From Icerya purchasi (Eukaryota; Arthropoda; Insecta; Hemiptera; Monophlebidae), in contig CM077115.1 in the NCBI GenBank assembly GCA_039619475.1, positions 535,092,315-535,156,314 of the forward strand: a DNA stretch of 64,000 nt. Reading direction: 5' to 3'. Both the position numbers and the translations under genes were made by a program. The notes under the pieces were generated by a model, which was not told the origin of the DNA, did not search any database, and saw nothing but the letters and a program-made list of their open reading frames with translations. Within the stretch, counting starts at the first letter, position 1. Each line of letters starts with the position of its first letter. Shown here one piece after another: positions 56,275 to 64,000 of the stretch.

Positions 56275-58332
56275 AAAGTACAGAAAAGGATAAAGTCGAC
56301 TTATTGATGTCAAAGTTATACCTTAACGTAAAACCATTTAAAGCAGAAGTACATGAACCTAACGTAACCATATCGATTACTAAAGAAGAAGTTAACGTAA
56401 TTATTAAACAACTTAAAAATAAAGTGTCAGCAGGACTTGATGGAATATCAAATGGAATTATTAAAAGATTTCATAATTTGTTACCAGATGTAATACCGAA
56501 AGTTATTAACGTACTATTTAAATATAGTTATTATCCTCAAGAATGGAAATTAAGTAAAACAGTTATAATACCTAAAATTAATAAAAATCCAAACTCGTCT
56601 ACTTCATATAGAGCTATATCTTTGTTATCTAATTTCAGTAAAATTTATGAAAAATGTATTCTTCATAAATTAAAAGAATTTGTAGAAAATAACGGAATAA
56701 TAAATGATAACCAGTATGGCGCATTACCAGGTAGATCATCTGAATTGGCTATTCACAATATTTTACAAACAATAAGAATATACAAAAATAAAAATTACCG
56801 TACATGCTTACTTACTCTTGATATAACAAAGGCTTTCGACAGTTTAGATTTAAATAGATTACTTGCATTATTAAAGGAACTAGGATTACATAATGGCATG
56901 TTGAACATTGTAAATCGATATTTCGAAAACCGCTACACTGTATTACAAATCGGTAATTATTCAAAAAAACAAGAAACCGTTATGGGAATACCGCAAGGGT
57001 CTGTTTTAGGACCGTACTTGTGGAACATAGTTTTCTCTCAAATGTATAACATTAGATTACCCACTAATGTAAACATTTTCACTTTCGTAGATGATATTGC
57101 AATAGTAATAGCCGATAAGAATGAAAATGTATTGGAAAATAAAGTTTACCAGGTTTATACAGAAATCGCGAAATGGTTAGAACAATACAATTTAAATATT
57201 AACGAATCTAAGTCAACTTACATGTTGTTTAACAAAAACTTAAAGGATAAAAGATTAAATTTGCTCCAATACGGATTAAATATTAGCATGGTTAGTCAAA
57301 CCAAATACTTAGGCATAATAATAGACAATAACTTAAAATTTTATAATCATTTTCACTATATCACTAAAAAAATAAATACATTTTTAATTATCTTTAACAA
57401 ATTATATAATAATAATAACCGATTAAATTACAAGAAGGGACTAACCTTATATAAAAGCGTAATATTGCCTAACATACTTTATGGAAGTGTAATATATATA
57501 TAGACATTTTAAAAGTTAAACGATTTCAAAATATATTAAATAGTTTTCAGAGAACTATTGCAATAAAAATGATTAAAGCTTATAGAACTACCAGCTACAT
57601 GGCAAGCGCTGTCATTGCAGGTATTAAACCCCATTAAGTTCCGAAATACAGAAACATATTAACATATTTTTAATAAAAAATAATATTAAAAATCATGAAT
57701 TCCATAACGTACAGTATCGTCAACCTTAATTCATACACGAACAAACCTCGTTAACGCTTAAACAGTTTAAACACTTATATATTAGATAAGTATTATAATA
57801 ATAAATTTCAGGCGCAGTGGGACCAATATAATAACGGTATAGCTAAAGAATTTTTTCCAACCATAGATGATAGACTACATAATAAAGTTTTTACGCCAAA
57901 TTTTTTTTAATCTAAAATTTCTTACTGGGGACACGGTCTATTTAAAGATTATTTACATAAACATAAAATTGCACACTCAAATAACACTGTGTAGCGACGT
58001 GTAACTCTTTACTGATAATATTAAGCATATCTTTTCCGGCTGTTAATAATACAGATTTTAGCAATATTAGCCCTGATCAGTTAGTAACTAAGCTATTTAC
58101 AATATATTCAATAGTTTTACGATAGCCGAAATAAATCACCGTAAAGTTACACCTGTATTAATATTAATATTTAAGGAATACTAATTATTATTAACATTGT
58201 AAAACAGTCTGTCAGGGTTCCATAAACTTAAATGGAAGGGCTCAGGACAGACCTGTTATTTATATAAATTTTCTAAATATATTTACCCCATCGTATTACG
58301 AATTGGGGACAAAAAAAAAAAAAAAAAAAAAA
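56275..58332 (+). mobile_element. R1-like LINE, 5'-truncated, with poly(A) tail
   Basis: The copy starts just upstream of the RT frame, since an in-frame stop lies near 56272. It runs through the RT, a C-terminal region in shifted frames and a 3' UTR to an A run at 58312-58332. After 57503 the protein continues in another frame: KRFQNILNSFQRTIAIKMI, then AYRTTSYMASAVIAGIKP (to about 57635). Near 57815 comes WDQYNNGIAKEFFPTIDD. The AYRTTS and AG-P residues fit the R1 clade. The endonuclease and ORF1 are absent. It is not at an rRNA gene as far as this window shows. Confidence 0.85.
56304..57503 (+). CDS. R1-like LINE reverse transcriptase (partial, truncated)
   Basis: A 399-codon open frame. 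RT blocks in order are IIKQLKNKVSAGLDGISNG (about 28-48), the YRAISLLSNFSKIYEK block (near 95-110), NQYGALPGRSS, LTLDITKAFDSLDLN (near 168-182), GIPQGSVLGPYLWNIVF, FVDD at 261-264, NINESKSTYMLF and KYLGIIIDNNLKF. The catalytic motif is FVDD rather than the usual F/YADD, but both aspartates are kept. The frame ends by a shift at 57503 within the thumb region (ILYGSVIYI). The true protein start lies upstream and is missing, so the first Met carries no meaning. Confidence 0.88.
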   Translation: MMSKLYLNVKPFKAEVHEPNVTISITKEEVNVIIKQLKNKVSAGLDGISNGIIKRFHNLLPDVIPKVINVLFKYSYYPQEWKLSKTVIIPKINKNPNSSTSYRAISLLSNFSKIYEKCILHKLKEFVENNGIINDNQYGALPGRSSELAIHNILQTIRIYKNKNYRTCLLTLDITKAFDSLDLNRLLALLKELGLHNGMLNIVNRYFENRYTVLQIGNYSKKQETVMGIPQGSVLGPYLWNIVFSQMYNIRLPTNVNIFTFVDDIAIVIADKNENVLENKVYQVYTEIAKWLEQYNLNINESKSTYMLFNKNLKDKRLNLLQYGLNISMVSQTKYLGIIIDNNLKFYNHFHYITKKINTFLIIFNKLYNNNNRLNYKKGLTLYKSVILPNILYGSVIYI

Positions 58333-58631
58333 TAAACGGTCTTCACGTTCAGCTGAATTTTTCAGTCTTTTTATTGCATTTGTCTCGCAAAAGTGTTTTG
58401 CCCAACTAATAATCACATGCATTCATCATTTTAAATAAAATCAACTAACACATACTTCTCTCCAAAACTTCATCCTACGCGCACAGAATACTAAGTATAG
58501 GGTGGGCCAAAAGAACATCCCGAATTTCAAACGCTCGTCAAAATCATACACTGTGAGTTAGCGTGGCGATTACAACGCCATCTGGCGCTAAATAATATGC
58601 CGTTTAATATAAATATAGTCGGTTAGTAGTC

Positions 58632-59057
58632 ATGATATCGTGTAGGCGTAAACAACGCTCTTTCGTTGTCGAGTACTTTGTGAAAAACGGTGAAAGTGTA
58701 ATCTCGGTACAACGCGCGTTTAAAAAACAGTTTGATTTAAAACGTCATGACAATCCCCCCGACCGTAAAAGTATCCTCAAATGGGTAAAAAACTTCCGAG
58801 AATACGGTAGTGTGGTGGCGGTCAACCATCAAGGTCGCCGTCGATCGTCTAGAACCCCGACAAACATCGAAAAAGTGCGCGTAGCATTGTCGCGAAGTCC
58901 GCGCAGATCCGTTCGTCGCCAGGCTTCCGCCTTGAAAATTCCCCGTACTTCACTCAGAAGAATAATTCGAAACGACCTCAATATGCACCCATACAAGATA
59001 CAACTAACCCAAGAATTGATACCAACAGATAAGCCAAGAAGGTTAGAAATTTTGTAA
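58632..59057 (+). pseudogene. Mariner-type transposase, N-terminal half
   Basis: A 141-codon frame starts with an ATG soon after the left end. YFVKNGESVISVQRAFKKQF (about residues 13-32) is the first helix-turn-helix. RKSILKWVKNFREYGSV ends the first DNA-binding region. A second helix-turn-helix is suggested by SRSPRRSVRRQASALKIPRT then LRRIIRNDL. The frame stops after RRLEIL at 59057, where the family continues without a break. The downstream half is at 59163-59750, and the first catalytic residue lies between them. Confidence 0.85.
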
Positions 59058-59059
59058 TA

Positions 59060-59750
59060 AATTTTTGGATATGCTGGAGGAAGAAGACGTCGATTTGGAT
59101 TATGTTTTTTTTTTAGCGACGAGGCGCATTTCGATTTAAATGGTAACGTTAATAAACAAAACATGCGGTATTATGCTACTGAGAACCCTCGAATCGTTCA
59201 CCCGGTACCCTTGCACTCCCCTCGTATCACGGTATGGTGCGCAGTCAGTGCGAAAGCGATAATCGGTCCCTACTTCTTCGAGGAGGAGGACGGAGCGAAT
59301 GTTACTGTGAACGGCGACCGCTACATCCAAATGTTAAACGAGTTTTTTCTAGCGGAGCTCAGACGGAAGAGGATTGCATTATCTAAAACGTGGTTTCAAC
59401 AAGACGGGGCCACACCACATATTCGTAACGATGTTTTGCGGTTATTAAGAGAGAAGTTTCAGGACCGCTTAATTTCGCGAAACTGCGAGCTGTTTTGGCC
59501 GCCGCCGCGCAGTCCGGATTTAACACCGACAGATTTTTACCTATGGGGCTACTTGAAAAGCAAGGTGTACGAGGGTAAACCAGCAACAACCGACGAGATG
59601 AAATTGGCCATTCAGAAGGAAATTGCGGCGATTAAAAAACCAACTCTTAAAAAAGTAATGCATAATTTTGAGGAAAGATTGCAACAATGTAAAAATCAAA
59701 ATGGTGACTATTCATACGGAGTATTGTTCAAAACTAATAGTGTACAATAA
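59060..59750 (+). pseudogene. Mariner-type transposase, catalytic half
   Basis: This continues the transposase after a frame break. SDEAHFDLNGNVN (near 59116) carries the first catalytic Asp, just upstream of the open frame starting at 59163. WFQQDGATPHIRND holds the second, and PPPRSPDLTPTDFYLWGYL the third. About 37 residues separate the second and third aspartates, more than the 34 of classical mariner, so this belongs to a sister group. The frame ends at a TAA near 59748, about 80 bp before the right inverted repeat. All three acidic residues are present; the gene is dead only through the break near 59057-59115. Confidence 0.85.
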
Positions 59751-59858
59751 ATGGCGTTCTTTTTGAAGTATTTCAACGTTTGTTTCATTTCCGTAAGTAT
59801 ATTAGTCTTTATTTGACGAGCAATTAAAATTCGGGATGTTCTTTTGGCCCACCCTGTA

Positions 59859-60500
59859 GATTAGCTGGTTTAATCTCACATAATTAAATATGTAAGAGAA
59901 CATCTTCCTCAGCCACATGTCCATTTTATTCTGCGTCTTGCGAACTTCTGTCCGTCGAGCATTTTATAAACATTTATTTATTATCGCAACAGCGGAGAGA
60001 ATACAGAATAAAACAGTTTTGGTAATGCGTTGCCACATTGTTGGCGTATAAAGGTGATTATGCTACCTGCGCGGTAACGTTTCTCGCTGTAGTTGTCGCG
60101 TCTCGTTCTCACTCGTGTGATCGATCGCATTTCATTGACTTTGTTAACCGACCAGCTCTCGAATGATAGTCTACAATTCTGCAGCTATTCAACAAAAACG
60201 GTAGTAGCAAAAATGTTAGCGAACATTCACTAACCTGAGTTGCGCTACAGTAGTGTAAGTAAGGAAGGTTTTTTTTCTATCTTGGGTCATTTCGTAATTA
60301 AACGGATTATCACTTCATTTTTCAGAACAATTCCAAAAATAGTTAATCGATTTAAGCAGTCCAGATGAGAAATTATAATATTTTCTCAAAGTTGATTGGT
60401 TGTGCAAATCACACGCGTTATGTTTTCTACTTCTGATAATTTATATTGTAACTACTCGAGAGGACAATTTCAAACTTTTCTTTCGTCGTTATAGAATTTT
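59859..60500. other. Unassigned DNA with promoter-like and donor-like signals
   Basis: A TATAAA box (60049-60054) in a GC-richer stretch is followed about 200 bp later by agtgtaagtaag (60252-60263), which fits a strong splice donor. Together they could mark a promoter and an untranslated first exon on the plus strand. No coding sequence supports this. Confidence 0.3.
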
Positions 60501-60888
60501 TCTGTTAATAATATTTTAATTGTTGACTGTTATAATTGTATTTCATTTTAATTATCGTATTTATGCTAGCTAACCGGTTCGCCTTTAAAAAAATTTTTTT
60601 ATCCTTTGTACGTCCCCGAACCTATTCTTATTATTATTATTATTATTGTTATTATTATTTACCGGTTTTCATGTTTTACTTCCTAGCATTGTTTTTAGTA
60701 TATAATACTTTATTTTATTATGCGTTTTGTAATTGTATCCGGATTTACTATCAATACAGTATCAATCTCATTTGTATAATAATAATCCCACTGCTCACGC
60801 AGCTATGCGCATTTGTGGAACTTACATTTTTTTGTATTTTTATATTAATTTAGTAAATACCAATAAATTTGATTTGATTTGATTTGAT
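60501..60888 (+). mobile_element. Possible LINE 3' end with TTGAT tail
   Basis: The segment ends with caataaatttgatttgattt and further TTGAT units (60862-60887). Such pentamer tails are known from several LINE families in place of poly(A). The upstream 350 bp are AT-rich without a readable ORF2 end, so the family cannot be stated. Confidence 0.35.
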
Positions 60889-60891
60889 TAC

Positions 60892-60925
<34 letters not shown>

Positions 60926-60931
60926 GCTATT

Positions 60932-60974
<43 letters not shown>
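60889..60974. repeat. ATT microsatellite
   Basis: An imperfect run of ATT units with a few ATC and GCT interruptions. A shorter ATT run lies at 60628-60658. Confidence 0.9.
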
Positions 60975-60977
<3 letters not shown>

Positions 60978-60979
60978 TT

Positions 60980-61740
60980 AGTCACTATCTATAACCATTT
61001 TTTGTTCATTGTTACACTTATTTAGCTTAAACATTACTGTTAATACAAGATTACCTCGAAGTATGTCGGTTTTGTTAATTATTTTGCGATCCAATATATG
61101 TATTTCTTTTTTTACGAGCGTATTTCATTTATGTTTGTTACGCGATGAGTCAGTACTTAAGCATCGAGATAAAAATGTACTAATCAAAGAGAACGTTTTT
61201 TTTTCTATTTTTTCGGGAAATGTAGAAAAATTGCAATTTCGTTAATTTTTTTTGTATAATGCGGTCACGGCTTTGCCGACAGTTTTGTTGAAATAAAAAA
61301 AAAATAAATAAAAAGCAATAAAAAGTTTGAAAAACTCGTCGCAGAGAAACGTTTTTCGTTTTTTACACACGTATGAAAGCTTTGTGACAATCTTGCCGTC
61401 GTCGTGTACCGTGTCGTGTGCTACGGTATTACGCAACAAATCACGTAGGCAGCGACATGTGCGCCACAGAAGTTTTTTTCGTTTCCCTTCACTTTATTGT
61501 TATTGCAATTTGTTGCTCGCTTAGGCGAACGCGTGCGTACCAGATCGCAGAGACATTTAAGCTTGAAAGTGTTGCTCCCTGACGAAAGTTGAGTCGAAGT
61601 TGCCGGCGATTTTAATTATCGAACAATTTGAGCACACACCACTTTGCTACAAAACCAAAAAAACCAAAAACACCCCAAAAATATCGTCTCTGCTTTATTA
61701 ATTCTCGTACTTGTGTGACTGTGAGGATGTTGTTTTGCAA
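60980..61740. other. Unassigned DNA
   Basis: No gene is recognised. The region around 61330-61620 is less AT-rich than average and has overlapping frames of about 65 codons on both strands with no domain. Confidence 0.45.
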
Positions 61741-61776
61741 ATATATACATATACATACATATACATATACATATAC

Positions 61777-61842
<66 letters not shown>
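61741..61842. repeat. TATACA/TA microsatellite
   Basis: TACATA units run into more than 30 TA units. Overlapping frames of Tyr and Ile on both strands are by-products of the repeat. Confidence 0.95.
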
Positions 61843-61853
<11 letters not shown>

Positions 61854-62627
61854 ATATATATGTATGTATGTATGTGTAAAAAAAAAATAATAGCGATAAC
61901 AGTGTGCAAGCGGTCGTGTTGCTAAATGTCATTTGCATCATATAGCGTGTAATTCGGTCGGATTATTAGGTAGTGGAAAATTTAATTACTTTCTGCTCAC
62001 TGCATTGGACGGGAGCAGACAGTACTACGTTTGAACCCGGCGGGAAATCAGCGTCGCTTCATTTCAGTCTATGCCAGAGAGTCTTTTTCAGCATTTCTCA
62101 CATCCTGATTACAAAAATTTTTTTGTAACAATGTCCAGCCTGTTTCACATTTGTCTAAATAATCGTCTGCAACCTGTAATTCTTTTGACCTGGCTGAAAT
62201 TACATCTAGTATAGAATTTTTTTCGGAAATTCCTTGAAAAATTTATCAGTCAGCTTCGTTATAGTGTCTGATTTTTCGGTAGCATGAATCGCACTGAACA
62301 ATTTTGCAACCGAATGGATTTTGTACTTTATCTTAGTAGTCCCCCGGTTTGTCGTCTACATTTTAAGCTCTAATATTCCGCCGTATATTCCATCTTTGAC
62401 AGCGTTAAAGCTCGGATAAATAATAAATTCGCGGAATAGCGAGTGGAAAATGATTTTCATTTATCAGTGATGATGGATTTCTGGACGATACTCACGGTTG
62501 TTTTTGATTACTTTAGTCGTGTTATGGTGTAAAAACAGTTATTGTTCCGCTTTATTCGGTAAATATTAAGCTGTTTATTAACAAAACTAAATTAAAAATA
62601 CGAAATGCATGTACAAGGACAGAACGG
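61843..62627. other. Unassigned DNA
   Basis: No gene is recognised. A B-box-like gtttgaacccggc near 62030 has no A-box at proper distance. Confidence 0.45.
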
Positions 62628-62750
62628 CAGGGCCCAATGAAAGATTACGGTAATTTTATTAAATTTATGTAAAGAAATGTAAAACTCAATAGAGGTTGGG
62701 ACCCGGGGCTATAGCCCCCCCCCCTTCTGCATCCTTTAGATCAGGCCCTG
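62628..62750. mobile_element. Possible short hAT-type MITE
   Basis: The left end cagggcccaatg and the right end gatcaggccctg form a short inverted repeat, with a C-rich run inside, as in other hAT MITEs here. The 8-bp flanks (cagaacgg and acgacaac) do not match, so the assignment is weak. Confidence 0.4.
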
Positions 62751-62915
62751 ACGACAACCTTCAGAATTAATAATTATATATGTATATATATATATATTTA
62801 GGTACATAAAATATTGAAAGTATGGCAATTCGATGACGAAATAAATCAAACCGGTAGAATTCAATAAATATAATTAGAACATTCGAGACCATTCCAGTTT
62901 AATGAATCCAGAAAA

Positions 62916-62953
<38 letters not shown>

Positions 62954-64000
62954 AATTAGAAGATAACTCATACTCGGAATTTCGAGTGAGCTAGATGATA
63001 TATATATATATCGAATAGGATTTTAGCAAAAAAATAATTATAAACTCTACATTCCACATAGAAAATTCCTTATAGTTATTGACTCTAAAACTGCAGTCGA
63101 CAAGTTATATTAAGTATCGTTTAAACTGTATGCACTACACTGTGGATTTGCACTGTAAGCCCTATACTACAATCTTTAAGATCACGTGATGAACTAGTTA
63201 TTAATTTTTAATTGTTAAAATTTTATTTTTTCTCGTTCTCTCCAATACTCCGCAGTATTTAGCATTCGCGTCTATTAGTTTTTTTTTTCAGACATCTTAA
63301 GATCTCATTTGAACTATACACGTCGCTGAGCTAGTGTACCAACAGTTCCCTTGCACGTTATCACCGAAACCCTGGAAATGTGTGCTGATTTAATTATGAC
63401 CGTGTGGAATTACTAGTATTATTAATAATATTTTAATTATTATTTTTTTCTCTACCATAGAAACTCACATCGGGCGTGTGTACAGTACATAATTTTTGGT
63501 TTCCAATCGATGTATTATTTATGTTTTTTTATTGCACCCATTTCATGTTCGTCTCATCTTCATATCTTAGTTCGGTTAAACTGTATTTGATCATGTACAG
63601 ATTACCAATCTCTTTCGCTACTCTGATAGTTTAGCGGCTAAATGTAAAAAGTTCACCGCTTAAATACTTGTACGATGTGTTGTAGCATATTTGCATCTAC
63701 GCGATCGCAGTAAACTCGGAGACGCGGACACACATTGTGTACATATAAAATTTACAATTATCACTCTCGAATAATGCTCGCGATTTTTTTTTAGTTTTTA
63801 TCTTCTATTCCGAGGAGGATTTTTTAATAATCTCGTTGCATTTACATAATAGGAAGAATCTATTAATTTCGCACATTTTCTAGGTAGTGTATAATAGAGA
63901 CAATAAACAGAGTAGGTGATCGAAAGTAGCACGTCATAATTTAGTTGTTTCGAACTGGGTAACTTTTTTCCCAAGGAAAAATAGAAAATTTCAAATTCGA
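62751..64000. other. Unassigned DNA with TA microsatellites
   Basis: TA runs lie at 62782-62798, 62919-62950 and 62998-63012. No gene is recognised to the end of the window. Confidence 0.5.

Larger units (their letters stand above)
58498..59856 (+). mobile_element. Mariner-type DNA transposon, 1359 bp, nearly complete
   Basis: The ends tagggtgggccaaaagaaca and, at the right, tgttcttttggcccaccctg are inverted repeats of about 28 bp, identical apart from the outermost base. Both are flanked by TA (58496-58497 and 59857-59858). Between them lies one transposase gene in two frames. The intact termini and the single broken gene indicate a fairly young copy. The next sequence outside is unrelated AT-rich DNA. 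Confidence 0.93.

Noticed and set aside
59136..59589. Minus-strand frames inside the mariner
   Set aside because: They are complements of the transposase coding sequence.
61612..61941. Open frames of Tyr and Ile on both strands
   Set aside because: They are translations of the TA/TACA microsatellite.
62020..62050. B-box-like gtttgaacccggc
   Set aside because: No A-box in either orientation at suitable distance.
1..64000. CRISPR arrays, prokaryotic operons, rRNA genes
   Set aside because: No regularly spaced direct repeats of that type, no ribosome-binding-site-led gene strings and no rRNA signature were seen; the element content is eukaryotic.

Overview
This window reads as AT-rich intergenic or intronic DNA from an arthropod, most likely an insect. 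The evidence is the mix of elements: R1-like and Jockey-like LINEs, mariner-type elements, hAT elements, a short LTR consistent with BEL/Pao, and tRNA-derived SINEs. There are no prokaryotic gene strings, rRNA genes or convincing tRNA genes. I found no host protein-coding gene that I can name. Nearly every long open frame is a transposable-element protein, and most of the rest are AT-rich or microsatellite frames with no recognisable domain. The species cannot be told from the sequence.

Region 1-20 kb holds unassigned AT-rich DNA with foldback (long inverted repeat) elements at 5.57, 6.84, 7.57 and 14.65 kb. It also has a 275-bp hAT-type MITE (2858-3132), relics of a LINE family here called LINE-A (10.24-11.64 and 13.60-13.95 kb), other LINE relics (4.1-4.9, 9.1-9.4 and 15.0-16.1 kb), a six-copy 30-bp minisatellite (14236-14415), and a terminal-inverted-repeat element at 18.77-19.89 kb that carries a SINE.

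Region 20-29 kb is a stack of relics. A ZBED5-type hAT transposase tail is followed by a pogo-like transposase tail with a PHD finger, and then by a Jockey-like LINE whose ORF2 is split by a 621-bp solo LTR with an exact 4-bp target duplication. Further on are an internally deleted mariner (26.1-27.0 kb) and a 408-bp hAT MITE with a perfect 8-bp target duplication (27931-28338).

Region 29.2-31.5 kb is the most unusual. It is an element of about 2.3 kb that I cannot place. It has an outer motif with core GAGCGCGTCAGAT and an inner motif with core CGTCAGATTA, arranged in mirrored orientation at its two ends, with internal degenerate repeats and no recognisable protein.

Region 33-50 kb contains many 3' fragments of LINE-A, including two lying tail to tail at 35.16-36.08 kb. 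At 37.6-40.3 kb an R1-like reverse transcriptase gene is interrupted twice, by a hAT MITE and by a LINE-A copy with a perfect 10-bp target duplication. A second SINE copy (44.1-44.6 kb) contains a nested poly(A) retroposon. Region 50-54 kb has a degenerate tandem array interrupted by two foldback MITEs, then another tRNA-derived SINE. Region 56-60 kb has the best-preserved elements: an R1-like LINE with a 399-codon RT frame and poly(A) tail, and a 1359-bp mariner-type transposon with near-identical terminal repeats and a transposase broken by a small frame disruption. The last 4 kb are microsatellites and unassigned DNA.

Boundaries of relics are approximate unless a target-site duplication is quoted. 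All translations and alignments were done by eye.
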